Assembly (NCBI RefSeq): GCF_020164785.1
Contig: NZ_JAIUGX010000014.1
Location: 1-64,000 of the forward strand
Origin: Mesorhizobium sp. ES1-1
Lineage (GTDB): Bacteria; Pseudomonadota; Alphaproteobacteria; Rhizobiales; Rhizobiaceae
Length of the DNA stretch: 64,000 nucleotides
Direction: 5' to 3'
Made by a program: the position numbers and the translations under genes. The first letter of the stretch is position 1, and each line of letters begins with the position of its first letter. The notes beneath the pieces were generated by a model. It worked only from the letters and a program-made list of their open reading frames with translations, was not told where the DNA came from and did no database searches. Positions 25,393-34,377 of this stretch are shown here, one piece after another.

Positions 25393-25623
25393 ATGAAGAA
25401 GTCCATCCTCTCCGCCACCGGCCTCGCCGTTGCTCTCGCTTTCGCGATGCCAGCTCTCGGCAACGCAGCCGCTACGACGACCGCTGCTCCGGCCGCTGCC
25501 ACGACCACCACTTCAGATACCGCCGCACCCGCCAAGACCGCTCCGAAGAAGGTCGTGAAGAAGGTCAAGAAGCACAAGAAAGCCGCCCAGAAGGCCATGA
25601 AGAAGGACGCCCCCAAGACTTGA
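25393..25623 (+). CDS. Small Ala/Thr/Lys-rich exported protein
   Basis: A 76-residue protein: signal peptide MKKSILSATGLAVALAFAMPALGNAA, then an Ala-Thr-Pro linker (about 26-52), then a very basic C-terminus of repeated K-K-x motifs (PKKVVKKVKKHKKAAQKAMKK). Low-complexity Lys-rich proteins of this type are common in rhizobia and have no assigned function; a periplasmic polyanion-binding role is possible. AGGAAATGAAGCC precedes the ATG. A strong hairpin lies downstream. Confidence 0.7.
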   Translation: MKKSILSATGLAVALAFAMPALGNAAATTTAAPAAATTTTSDTAAPAKTAPKKVVKKVKKHKKAAQKAMKKDAPKT

Positions 25624-25661
25624 TCCTGGACGGCATGGGCACTCCATGCCAATCTCCTGAC

Positions 25662-25700
25662 AAGGCCGCTCCAGCCGCTTTATGCTGGAGCGGCCTTCTT
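25662..25700 (+). terminator. Intrinsic terminator-like hairpin
   Basis: AAGGCCGCTCCAGC (25662-25675) pairs perfectly with GCTGGAGCGGCCTT (25684-25697), a 14-bp stem with an 8-base loop, followed by CTT. It ends the unit of the two small exported protein genes. The T tract is short but the stem is very stable. Confidence 0.75.
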
Positions 25701-25832
25701 GCTGTCAGACCTCTCTCGCGCCGGCTGGCGGGTCAAGGATGGACTGATCGATCCATTCGATATACGCAGCCTGTCGGCAACTGCGCCCACATCCCTTGAC
25801 CCTCTCGCGATCCGGTCTCACAGGACTTCCGC

Positions 25833-26183
25833 ATGAAGAAGCGGTTTTCGTCCATTCTGCGTACGATGGCGCTCTGCGGCATGGTTGCCAGCGGCCTCGC
25901 CAAGGCGTTGATCCTGCTCACGGCCAGTCCGGTGCCTGATCCAGCAAGCTCGCGCACTGAACCCTCAATGTTCGCGCCGGCGATATCCGCCAACTGGAGC
26001 TACATCACACCCGTGCAAGCCTGGTTGCTGATCGTGATCGTCGGGACGACGCTGGCATGCGTCGTCGCTTGGCGGATCACGGTGTGGCTGGAACGGCGAG
26101 CGGAAGCCGTCGTTCGGCCCGCCGTCCGGTCCGCCACGGCAACGCGGCAGGGCCGTCATATATTCGGTCGTCGTCACCGTTGA
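25833..26183 (+). CDS. Hypothetical small membrane protein
   Basis: A 116-residue frame with a basic start (MKKRF), a hydrophobic segment at about 9-33 and a second at about 57-82 (AWLLIVIVGTTLACVVAWRITVWL), ending in an Arg-rich tail. AGGA lies about 8 bases before the ATG. No family is recognised; the ordered topology with positive cytoplasmic ends favours a real gene over chance. Confidence 0.45.
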   Translation: MKKRFSSILRTMALCGMVASGLAKALILLTASPVPDPASSRTEPSMFAPAISANWSYITPVQAWLLIVIVGTTLACVVAWRITVWLERRAEAVVRPAVRSATATRQGRHIFGRRHR

Positions 26184-26312
26184 ACAGCGTCCAAGATTTC
26201 CCACATGTGAGTTGGCGCGCCGGCAGGTCGGTTGCGCGTCGTTGGAATTGGACGATCGCCTTTGCCCGTGGCAAAGTGCTTACGAAGCTGTCGATCGCTG
26301 TATTCGGTTCAA

Positions 26313-26618
26313 ATGCCTGAAATCACCTCAAAGCCACGCGTTCAGGTCAAGCCGCAGATCGAGCGGCCGAAGCTTTACAAGGTCATTCTCGTCAATGACG
26401 ATTTCACGCCGCGTGAATTCGTGGTCACGGTGCTGAAGGGCGAGTTCAAGCTCAGCGAGGACCAGGCGCACCGGGTCATGATCACCGCGCACCGCCGCGG
26501 GGTCTGCGTCGTCGCCGTCTTCACCAAGGATGTCGCCGAGACCAAGGCGACACGGGCGACGGACGCCGGCAAGGCCAAGGGCTACCCCCTGATGTTCACG
26601 ACCGAGCCCGAGGAGTAG
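26313..26618 (+). CDS. clpS: ATP-dependent Clp protease adaptor ClpS
   Basis: A 101-residue adaptor that binds N-degron substrates and hands them to ClpAP. The core is typical: YKVILVNDDFTPREFVVTVLKGEF, then the helix with AHRVMITAHRRGVCVVAVFTKDVAETKA. The Asn-Asp-Asp and His residues of the N-degron pocket are in place. The ATG at 26313 (MPEITSKPRVQ) is chosen over a longer frame with a non-conserved extension. No clpA gene is adjacent; alphaproteobacteria often have two clpS copies and this may be the unlinked one. Confidence 0.95.
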   Translation: MPEITSKPRVQVKPQIERPKLYKVILVNDDFTPREFVVTVLKGEFKLSEDQAHRVMITAHRRGVCVVAVFTKDVAETKATRATDAGKAKGYPLMFTTEPEE

Positions 26619-26633
26619 GAGAGGGCGGTTTTC

Positions 26634-26657
26634 CCTTCTCCCAAAAGGGGGAGAAGG
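26634..26657. repeat. REP-like hairpin between convergent genes
   Basis: CCTTCTCCC (26634-26642) pairs with GGGAGAAGG (26649-26657). It lies in the 51-base gap between the clpS stop and the stop of the opposing gene and may act as a two-way terminator. The core is the same CTTCTCCC/GGGAGAAG motif seen at 49.1 kb. Confidence 0.7.
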
Positions 26658-26669
26658 CACAAAGCCCAG

Positions 26670-28748
26670 CTACCGCCCCTCGCGGTACCACATCGAGCCC
26701 ATCGCCAGCAGCAGCAGGCCGAGGCCGAGGAAGCCGCCGAACAGAGGCACGCGCGAAACCGCTTTGAGCACGCTGTCATCGGTGGTGCGCAGGCCGATCC
26801 AGTCGCTGCCGGAAGCGTCCCCCGACGAGCGCACCGGCACGATGGAAGGCAGCGTCACGTCGCTGGACCGAGCCGTGGACGGCGCGAGCCGGCGCACGCT
26901 GCCGCCCGTGGCCTCCGCCGGCGCTTTCAGCCGGTTTTCCGTCGAGATGACGTCGGCGAATTCCGGCGCGTTGACCGGACCGACATGGGCGAGTGCGGTC
27001 AGCTCGCCATTGGCGACCTGATAGAGACCGATCTCGCTGGTGTCGACGCTGCCGAGGAAAACGCCGGGCTCCGACTTCTCGAGCTTGACGGTCATCGTCT
27101 TCCCAGACGGGGTGATGATCTGCGCCGGCCCCGGATCATCGGCCATGGTCTGGCGACGGATCTCCAGCACCATGCCGCGACCCTCGGCGGTCAGGCGTTC
27201 TTCCTCCAACTCCGGTTCCTTCATCAGCCAGTGGGCTATGCGCCGGTAGAGCTGGACATGCGGGCCGCCACCCTCAAAGCCGCGAGCCCAGAGCCAGCCC
27301 TGGTCGGACAATAGCATGCCGACGCGGCCTTCGCCCTTGCGGTCGAGCAGCAGCAGGGGGCGGTCTTCGGCACCCTTCATCACCACCTGGCCCTCCGGAT
27401 TCTGCACGCCGATGGTCCGGAACCAGCGGCTCCAGCGCGGCGGCTCGGTGGCCGAACCGTCCAGTCCGCGCGTTACGGGATGGCGTTGGCCGAGCTCGGT
27501 GAGACGCGGATAGAAGGCCCTGTCGACGACCTCGCCGGTGGGCATCGCCGGCAAGGCCGACATCAGCGGCGTGCGCGCAATAGAGCTATCGCCGGCATAT
27601 TCCGGGCCCGCCGCGATCAGCAGGGCGCCGCCCTTTTCGACATATTCCGCGATGTAGTCGTAATACAGGATCGGCAGCACGTCGCGATGCTGGTAGCGGT
27701 CGAAGATGATCAGGTCGAAATCCTTGATCTTCTCGACGAAGAGCTCGCGCGTTGGAAAGGCGATCAGCGACAATTCATTGATCGGCGTGCCATCCTGTTT
27801 TTCCGGCGGTCGCAGGATGGTGAAGTGGACGAGGTCGACCGAGGCGTCGGATTTCAAGAGATTGCGCCAGGTGCGCTCGCCAGCATGCGGCTCTCCGGAG
27901 ACGAGGAGCACGCGCAGATTCTCGCGGATGCCGTCGATCAAGGCGATGGCGCGGTTGTTGGTGTCGGTCAGTTCGCCCGGCTCGCGATCGATGGCAAGCT
28001 CGACGATGTTGCGGCCGGCGCCCGGAATGGTCACCTGCAACGGCATGGGCTGGCCGACCGTGGCGTGCTCGACCGCCACCTGTTCGCCATTGACCGAGAC
28101 GCGCACATCGACCGGCCCCGTCTCGTTCTGCGTCGAGATGACCCGATAGGTCATGTCGAGGGGCTTGCCGACAATACCGAAGCGCGGCGCGTTCTCGAAC
28201 CGTATGCGGCGATCCTTTTCGTGGTCGTTGCCGGTGATCAGGCCATGCAGCGGGGCATTGAAATCGGGCGCGCCCGGCGGCGCGTCATGCACCTCGCCAT
28301 CGGTGATCATGATGGCGCCGCCGATGCGCGAGGGCGGCACGTCGCGGAAGGCGCCTTCGAGCGCTCCGAACAGTCGGGTCTCGGTGCGCTCGTCGGCGGC
28401 TTCGGACTTGCCTGCCTCGACGACGCGAACGTCGAACTGCTTGAAGCGGCCAAGCCGCTGCTGCAGTCCCGCAACGGCCTCGTCGGTCTGCCTGGTGCGG
28501 TCGCCGATGTCCTGGCTCTGGCTGCGGTCGACGATCAAGGCGACGACGCTCTTCAGCGGGTCGCGCTCTTCGTTGAGGAACACCGGATTGAGCAAAGCGG
28601 CGGCGAGCGCCAGCATGGCAACGAGGCGCAGGACCGCCCCGCGCTGGCGCGCCCACAGGCCGACAAGCGCCAGCAACACCAGGGGCAGCAATGCCAGCGC
28701 CAGCAATGGCCATGAAAACAGCGGCTCGAAGGAGATGGACCAGTTCAT
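26670..28748 (-). CDS. Large membrane protein of the moxR-DUF58 operon (amidotransferase-like fold)
   Basis: A 692-residue protein with two helices near the N-terminus (about 10-30 and 36-58), a long periplasmic or cytoplasmic body, and a C-terminal helix (about 665-685). A VWA-like segment begins at VALIVDRSQSQDIG, where D-x-S-x-S recalls a MIDAS metal site. The middle (LLIAAGPEYAG and GRVGMLLSDQGWLWARGFEGGGPH) resembles the class I amidotransferase-like domain found in this operon type, apparently without a catalytic Cys. It is the last gene of the operon, 63 bases after the DUF4159 gene. Such operons are linked to envelope integrity or protein assembly, but the precise role is unknown. Confidence 0.78.
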   Translation of the reverse strand: MNWSISFEPLFSWPLLALALLPLVLLALVGLWARQRGAVLRLVAMLALAAALLNPVFLNEERDPLKSVVALIVDRSQSQDIGDRTRQTDEAVAGLQQRLGRFKQFDVRVVEAGKSEAADERTETRLFGALEGAFRDVPPSRIGGAIMITDGEVHDAPPGAPDFNAPLHGLITGNDHEKDRRIRFENAPRFGIVGKPLDMTYRVISTQNETGPVDVRVSVNGEQVAVEHATVGQPMPLQVTIPGAGRNIVELAIDREPGELTDTNNRAIALIDGIRENLRVLLVSGEPHAGERTWRNLLKSDASVDLVHFTILRPPEKQDGTPINELSLIAFPTRELFVEKIKDFDLIIFDRYQHRDVLPILYYDYIAEYVEKGGALLIAAGPEYAGDSSIARTPLMSALPAMPTGEVVDRAFYPRLTELGQRHPVTRGLDGSATEPPRWSRWFRTIGVQNPEGQVVMKGAEDRPLLLLDRKGEGRVGMLLSDQGWLWARGFEGGGPHVQLYRRIAHWLMKEPELEEERLTAEGRGMVLEIRRQTMADDPGPAQIITPSGKTMTVKLEKSEPGVFLGSVDTSEIGLYQVANGELTALAHVGPVNAPEFADVISTENRLKAPAEATGGSVRRLAPSTARSSDVTLPSIVPVRSSGDASGSDWIGLRTTDDSVLKAVSRVPLFGGFLGLGLLLLAMGSMWYREGR

Positions 28749-28811
28749 CCCTCAACCTCCCTTTGTCCGGGAAGGTCGATCCACTCGAGTTGGGCAACAA
28801 GGAGCATCATC

Positions 28812-31634
28812 TCACTGCCCCAGCCGTTCGAGCAGTACCGGTACGTGCACCTGGTCGGATTTGTAGTTGCCGGTCAGCATGTACATCATGATGTTGACCC
28901 CCGCGCGCAATGCGTGGATGCGCTGCATCGGGTCAGCCGGGACTGTGGGCAGTAAAGGATCGCCATTCTCGTCCACCGCCCAGGCGCCGGCGAAATCATT
29001 GGCGGTGATCATGATCGGCGAGACGCCGTCGCCGGTGCGCACCGGCCGGTTGTCGGTATTGCTGGCCTCGAGCGAGGTCTCGACCCAGAGCGGGCTGCCG
29101 GCGAAGCGGCCGGGGAACTCGGGCAGGATGAAGAAGGATTTTGTCAGCACGTGATCGGCCGGCACCGGTTCCAACGGCGGCACATTGAGATTGCTCAGAA
29201 TGTCGCGAAGCCGCTCCGTCGCAGGGCTGACCGAATCCGCGCCGATGCCGTTGGCGAACTGATCGCGCGTGTCGAACAGCACCGTGCCACCCTGCTGCAT
29301 GTAAGCGTCGATGCGGGCGATCGCCGCCTGGCTCGGCATCGGAGCGGCCGGGTCGATCGGCCAATAAATCAGCGGATAGAAGGACAGCTGGTCCTTCGAA
29401 ATGTCGACTCCGGCGGGCGCGCCAGGCTCGAGCGCCGTCTTCTCGATCAGGAAGCGGGTCAGGCCTTCGAGCCCGGCACGGCTGATCGCGTCGTCGCCGG
29501 GCACGCCGGTCAGGACATAGGCGATGCGGGTTTTTGAAATCGCCTCGATCGCCGCGTCGTCGTCCGGCCTGGCGTCGTCGGCGCGGGCGGGATCTGCATG
29601 TCCGAACAGCGCGCCGAACGCGATCAGAAGCGCTGCGGTGGTTGCCGCCGCACCGGCACGGCGCGCACGGCGGCCGAACACGCCACCCATCCACAACACC
29701 ACAAGCGTGTCGAGCAGCATCAGCACCAGCGCGGCCGCGACCAGGGCGCCCTTCAAGTCGCGCGACTCGTCGAAGGCGTAGGGGATGGACGTGACCGGAA
29801 TGGCGGTCTTCGGGATCTGCAAGGGCGCCAGCGTGCTACCGGCATCGAGCAGATTGTGGGCGAAGACGCCGGTTTCGGAGCCGTAGAGGCCTGGCGGGTT
29901 CTCCAAGGTCACGGGCAGCGCGCCCGGGCCCGGCACCAGCGGCCGCGCATCCGGTGTCGGCGGCACCATACTGCCGTCTGCCGCAATCATGCGGTAGGGC
30001 GCCAGCGAGGTGGCCGCGGCTTCGGCGCTGGCGATCGCAGCGCCCTGGTTGCGCGACAGTTGCACGATGCGGCGCAGCATCTCGACGAAGCTGCCGGAAA
30101 TCGGCAGGTTCGACCACGTCGCTTCCGGCGTGACGTGGAACAGCACAAGCGTGCCCTTGCCTTTTTTGAGTCCGGTGACCAGCGGCGTACCGTCGGCGAG
30201 CGATGCCCATGTGCGCTCGACGATATCGGGCGTCGGCTCGGCCAGCACCTGCCTGGTGACGGTGACCTCGGTGGGTGGCGCGAGATCAGCGAACGGGCCG
30301 GCCTTGGGAAATTCAGTGACCGGCTGCGGCGAGGTCCATGACAGGGCGCCGCCGAGCGAACGCTCGCCGGTGCGCAGGCGCACCGGCAGCAAATCGTCAT
30401 CATTGCCGGCCGCTGCCAGCCGCGATCCCGCGAACCGCACCAGCGTGCCGCCCTTGTCGACCCAGTCGACCAGCCTTGGCCGGACCTGCTCGGGAATGGT
30501 GCCGATGTCGGCCATGACGATCATGGCCGGCTTCTGGTCAAGGATCTGCGGGATGGCGTCGGCGAGATCGGCACTGCTCGGTTCGACGAGATCGGCGAAG
30601 GGCTGCAGTGCGCGCCTGATGTAATAGAGCGGCGACAATAGCGGCTGCGCCTGGTCGGCCTCGGTCTGCGACAACAGCCCGACGCGGCGGCGCTTTGAGC
30701 TTTCATCGAGCACGCGCACCGCTCCGGCGTGCCGCTCGCCGTCGAGCGCGATCGAAGCGAAGTCGTTGCGCAGTTCGAAGGGTACCGCCATGGTGCCGGT
30801 GGCGCTGGTTTGGCCGGGCGCGAAGGTCAAGGTGGCGTCGGCGATGCGGCGGCCCTTGTCGTCGAAGGCGCCGGCGGTGACCTGCTCGGGGGCAGGGTCT
30901 CCCGGCGCGCGGATGGCTGTCAGCGCGAAGCCATCGACCTGATTGTCGGCGGCGGTAAGGCCGGTCAGCGCAAGCCGGTCTGAACCGGCCCAGACCACGC
31001 GCGCGGCATTCTTGGACAGAAGCGTGTCGAAGGCGGCTTCGTCGCCCTTCGCCGCCAGACCGTCGGCCAGAATGGCGACGCTGGCGCCGGGCAAAGTCTC
31101 CAGCACAGCAGCAACGCGGGCATAGACGGCGGGCCGGTCGGTTGGGATCGGCCGCGGCCTGCCGGCGCGCAACCGGTCGAGGGCCGTAGCGGCATCGAAG
31201 GGGCCGATCTCCGCATTGGCCTTCTCGGCCGTGAAGGCGATGATGACCGGCACGCCGTTCGAGCCGGCATCGGCGATCAAACGCTCTGCGGTGGCGACGC
31301 GCTTGCCCCAGTCGGCCGCGCTTGCCCAGTCATTGTCGATGACCAAGGCCAGGGCGGAGCCTTCGGCCGGCAGTTTTTCGCGCTGGTTGAACACCGGCTC
31401 GGCGAGCGCGGCGACAATCAGCGCCGCCATCAAGAGCCTGAGCAGGGTAAGCCACCACGGGCTCCTATGCGGCGTCTCCTCGCGCTTGAGCACACGGGCG
31501 AGAATCTTCAGTGGCGGGAAAATCTCGGTCTGCGGCTTGGGCGGCGTCAGCCTGAGCAGCCACCAGATCGCCGGCAGCGCCAGCAGGCCCCACAGCAGCA
31601 TGGGCGCGCCAAAGGAGAGCGGCAGCCAGCTCAT
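28812..31634 (-). CDS. BatA-like / DUF4159 membrane protein
   Basis: A 940-residue protein. The N-terminal 90 residues hold two helices (FGAPMLLWGLLALPAIWWLLR and LTLLRLLMAALIVAALAEPVF), the BatA-type N-terminal module. A central VWA-like or amidotransferase-like region follows, then another helix near 640-660 (ALVAAALVLMLLDTLVVLWMGG), and a C-terminal DUF4159-type domain (TRIAYVLTG, QDQLSFYPLIYWPID-like segment, GGTVLFDTRDQF). Its start overlaps the DUF58 gene stop by 4 bases. The function is unknown; the domain set is characteristic of MoxR-associated membrane complexes. Confidence 0.85.
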   Translation of the reverse strand: MSWLPLSFGAPMLLWGLLALPAIWWLLRLTPPKPQTEIFPPLKILARVLKREETPHRSPWWLTLLRLLMAALIVAALAEPVFNQREKLPAEGSALALVIDNDWASAADWGKRVATAERLIADAGSNGVPVIIAFTAEKANAEIGPFDAATALDRLRAGRPRPIPTDRPAVYARVAAVLETLPGASVAILADGLAAKGDEAAFDTLLSKNAARVVWAGSDRLALTGLTAADNQVDGFALTAIRAPGDPAPEQVTAGAFDDKGRRIADATLTFAPGQTSATGTMAVPFELRNDFASIALDGERHAGAVRVLDESSKRRRVGLLSQTEADQAQPLLSPLYYIRRALQPFADLVEPSSADLADAIPQILDQKPAMIVMADIGTIPEQVRPRLVDWVDKGGTLVRFAGSRLAAAGNDDDLLPVRLRTGERSLGGALSWTSPQPVTEFPKAGPFADLAPPTEVTVTRQVLAEPTPDIVERTWASLADGTPLVTGLKKGKGTLVLFHVTPEATWSNLPISGSFVEMLRRIVQLSRNQGAAIASAEAAATSLAPYRMIAADGSMVPPTPDARPLVPGPGALPVTLENPPGLYGSETGVFAHNLLDAGSTLAPLQIPKTAIPVTSIPYAFDESRDLKGALVAAALVLMLLDTLVVLWMGGVFGRRARRAGAAATTAALLIAFGALFGHADPARADDARPDDDAAIEAISKTRIAYVLTGVPGDDAISRAGLEGLTRFLIEKTALEPGAPAGVDISKDQLSFYPLIYWPIDPAAPMPSQAAIARIDAYMQQGGTVLFDTRDQFANGIGADSVSPATERLRDILSNLNVPPLEPVPADHVLTKSFFILPEFPGRFAGSPLWVETSLEASNTDNRPVRTGDGVSPIMITANDFAGAWAVDENGDPLLPTVPADPMQRIHALRAGVNIMMYMLTGNYKSDQVHVPVLLERLGQ

Positions 31635-32587
31635 GCGCCGAACTTCCCAGACGGATCACCACCAGCGCTCGCGCCGGCACGAGCGCCAGCAGCAACACCG
31701 CCATCGGCGGTCATCGCCAGGTGCAGGCGCACCAGCGCGTCGGAAGCCAGCCGGTCGGTGTGGTTGACGGTGAAACTCCAGCCGAGCCGCTTGCACCAGC
31801 TGGCCAGTTCCTGGCGGCGGGCGGTGTAAAGCAGGCGGTATTCGGTACCCAGCATTTCGGCGCGGCCTGTGGTCAGCTTTTCACCGGTTTCGGGGTCTGT
31901 GAATTCGGTGCGTCCGGCATAGGGGAAGGTCTCCTCGGCGGGGTCCGCGACCTCGATCAGATGGGCGCGCACGCCATGGCGGGCGAGCACATCGAGCCAG
32001 GCCGTGGTCTCCTCGACCGGATCGAGGAAATCGCTGGCGATGACGATGTCGCAAAAGCGCCTGACATGCGACAGGTCGGGTTTTGCCGGCAACTCGCCGG
32101 CATGCATGAGCTGCGCCGCGATGCGCTCGGCGCCGTTGCGGGCGGTAAACGGATCGGTGAGGCCCGGCCAGGCGATGCGCTCGCCGCTGCGCGACAGGAG
32201 TTCGGCCATGGCCAGCGCCAGCACCAGCGCGCGCGATTGCTTGGAGACGCCCGCACCGGCCGACTTGTAAAGCATCGAAGGCGAGGGGTCCGCCCAGAGC
32301 CATACGGTGTGGGCGGCCTCCCATTCGCGGTCGCGCACATAGGTGTGGTCGTCGCGGGCCGAGCGGCGCCAGTCGATGCGGGAGGAATCGCCTTCGACAT
32401 AGGGCCGGAACTGCCAGAAATTCTCGCCGATACCGCGCTTGCGACGGCCGTGCCAGCCGGCAATGACGGTATTGACGATACGGCGCGCCTCGACCAGCAA
32501 ATCGGGAACCAGCGAGGCCCGCAGCCGGCCACGGGCGAGCGCGTCACGCGTCGCTACCGGTGCCTGGACCTCGCCGATGCGCGCCAT
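31631..32587 (-). CDS. DUF58-domain protein
   Basis: A 318-residue protein with the DUF58 core GENFWQFRPYVEGDSSRIDWRRSARDDHTYVRDREWE, followed by a VWA-like fold (VWLWADPSPSM, with the D-x-S-x-S metal motif) and the later IVIASDFLDP segment. DUF58 proteins occur next to MoxR ATPases and are thought to be their clients or partners. The ATG at 32587 overlaps the last base of the moxR stop (TGATG), and its own stop overlaps the next gene by 4 bases, so translation is coupled throughout. A longer frame upstream lies inside moxR and is rejected. Confidence 0.92.
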   Translation of the reverse strand: MARIGEVQAPVATRDALARGRLRASLVPDLLVEARRIVNTVIAGWHGRRKRGIGENFWQFRPYVEGDSSRIDWRRSARDDHTYVRDREWEAAHTVWLWADPSPSMLYKSAGAGVSKQSRALVLALAMAELLSRSGERIAWPGLTDPFTARNGAERIAAQLMHAGELPAKPDLSHVRRFCDIVIASDFLDPVEETTAWLDVLARHGVRAHLIEVADPAEETFPYAGRTEFTDPETGEKLTTGRAEMLGTEYRLLYTARRQELASWCKRLGWSFTVNHTDRLASDALVRLHLAMTADGGVAAGARAGASAGGDPSGKFGA

Positions 32588-33591
32588 CAGATACCCTTGG
32601 CCAGCTTCGCCACAACGTCGCGCACGCTGGTGCCCTCGGCGCGAGCGGCGAAGGTCAGCGCCATACGGTGCTGCAGCACCGGCTCGGCCAGCGCGCGCAC
32701 ATCGTCGATCGAGGGCGCCAGACGCCCATCGTAAAGCGCGCGCGCCCTGGTGCACAGCATCAACGCCTGGCTGGCGCGAGGGCCCGGACCCCAGGCGATA
32801 TGCTTGTCGGTCTCGGCATTTCCCTGGCCGGGACGCGCCGAGCGCACCAGGGTGAGGATCGCCTCGACGACGCTTTCGGGCACGGGCATGCGCCGGATCA
32901 GCGTCTGGATTTCCCTCAGCCGCGCCGGCTGCAGCACGTTGAGCGCTCTCGCATCCTCGATGCCGGTGGTTTCGAGTAGGATGCGGCGTTCGGCATCGAT
33001 CTCGGGGTAGAGGATGTCGACCTGCATAAGAAAGCGATCGAGCTGTGCCTCCGGCAGGGGATAGGTGCCTTCCTGTTCCAGAGGGTTCTGCGTGGCCAGA
33101 ACATGGAACGGCGCCGGCAGGTCATAGCGGGCCCCGGCGATGGTGACATGATATTCCTGCATGGCCTGCAGCAGCGCCGACTGGGTGCGCGGCGAGGCGC
33201 GGTTGATCTCGTCGGCCATCAGAAGCTGGGCGAAGATCGGCCCCGCGATAAAGCGAAACGAGCGCTTGCCGCTTTCATCCTGTTCCATCACCTCGGAGCC
33301 GAGAATATCGGAAGGCATCAGGTCCGGCGTGAACTGGACGCGGCGCGAATCGAGGCCGAGCACGACACCCAGCGTCTCGACCAGCTTGGTCTTGGCGAGG
33401 CCGGGAACACCGACCAGGAGCGCATGGCCGCCGGCAAGCACCGCGACCAGCGTGCGCTCGACGACGCTTTCCTGGCCGAAGATGACGCGGCCTACCCCAT
33501 CACGAATCCTGGAGATATCGGCCAGCGCCTTCTCGGCTTCGGCGATCATGTCCTTTTCGCTGATCGGGCTTTCCTTGACCATCACGCTCAT
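32587..33591 (-). CDS. moxR: MoxR-family AAA+ ATPase
   Basis: A 334-residue AAA+ ATPase. Walker A is the MoxR variant GVPGLAKTKL, Walker B is LLMADEINRA, sensor 1 lies in VLATQNPLEQEG, and PLPEAQLDRFLM and the C-terminal lid helices are present. MoxR proteins act as chaperones that mature or insert partner proteins; here the partners are the DUF58 and large membrane proteins encoded next. The ATG at 33591 (MSVMVKESPIS) is chosen because the family begins close to this point and AAGGGA lies about 11 bases upstream; another ATG at 33582 is possible. It is the first gene of the operon, divergent from the DUF1285 gene. Confidence 0.94.
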   Translation of the reverse strand: MSVMVKESPISEKDMIAEAEKALADISRIRDGVGRVIFGQESVVERTLVAVLAGGHALLVGVPGLAKTKLVETLGVVLGLDSRRVQFTPDLMPSDILGSEVMEQDESGKRSFRFIAGPIFAQLLMADEINRASPRTQSALLQAMQEYHVTIAGARYDLPAPFHVLATQNPLEQEGTYPLPEAQLDRFLMQVDILYPEIDAERRILLETTGIEDARALNVLQPARLREIQTLIRRMPVPESVVEAILTLVRSARPGQGNAETDKHIAWGPGPRASQALMLCTRARALYDGRLAPSIDDVRALAEPVLQHRMALTFAARAEGTSVRDVVAKLAKGI

Positions 33592-33747
33592 GCCGTATCG
33601 ATCCCTTTGCCTGGAGATACCATGGTTGGAAATACGGCCGCACCATAGCATAAGTTGCCGCGATTCGGGCTCGCGTGGCGCCTGTTGCAAAAACTTAAAT
33701 CACAGGCCCAGGCTGACAAGCGCAACAACAGTGACTATTTCGTGACC

Positions 33748-34377
33748 ATGACGGAAGACGCCGGACGACGCCAACAAAGCCTTGCAAGCGCCACAGAGGC
33801 GCGTGGTCTGGAGGCGCTGATCTCGCGCGCGGCCCGGGCCGGCAAGGGGCCGGCGCCCGTGGATCGCTGGAATCCGGACTTCTGCGGCGATCTCGACATG
33901 GAGATCAAAGCGGACGGGACGTGGTTCTACCTGGGCACGCCGATCGGCCGCATGCCGCTGGTGCAGCTTTTCTCCTCAGTGCTGCGCAAGGACGCGGACG
34001 GCAGGACCTATCTGGTAACCCCGGTGGAAAAGGTCGGCATCCGCGTGGCGGACGCGCCATTCATCGCCGTCGAGATGGATGTTGCCGGCAGCGGCGACGC
34101 TCAGGTGATCACTTTCAGAACGAATGTCGGCGATGTCGTCGAGGCCGGCCCCGAGCGGCCGCTGCGTTTCGTCAATGAAGACGAAACAGGCGGTCTGAAG
34201 CCCTATGTGCTGGTGCGCGGCCGGCTGGAGGCATTGCTGGCGCGTCCGGTGATGTACGAACTTGTCGGGCATGGCGAGGAGATCGAGATCGACGGCAAGA
34301 CGATGTTCGCCGTGCGTTCGAACGGCACGGTGTTTCCGATCATGCCGGCAGACCAGCTGCAGCGGCTGAGCACGTGA
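33748..34377 (+). CDS. DUF1285-family protein
   Basis: A 209-residue cytoplasmic protein, beta-rich, with the family pattern PVDRWNPDFCGDLDMEIKADGTWFYLGTPIGRMPLVQLFSSVLRKDADG and a closing RSNGTVFPIMPAD. The family function is unknown. The ATG at 33748 is favoured over a frame that begins 93 bases earlier, because the family's conserved region begins some 40 residues after it. It is the first gene of a tight three-gene operon; its stop overlaps the Nudix gene start by 4 bases (ATGA). Confidence 0.88.
   Translation: MTEDAGRRQQSLASATEARGLEALISRAARAGKGPAPVDRWNPDFCGDLDMEIKADGTWFYLGTPIGRMPLVQLFSSVLRKDADGRTYLVTPVEKVGIRVADAPFIAVEMDVAGSGDAQVITFRTNVGDVVEAGPERPLRFVNEDETGGLKPYVLVRGRLEALLARPVMYELVGHGEEIEIDGKTMFAVRSNGTVFPIMPADQLQRLST

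Noticed and set aside
25833..26183. Treating the small membrane frame as noise
   Set aside because: Kept at low confidence instead, because it has a ribosome site and a sensible two-helix topology.
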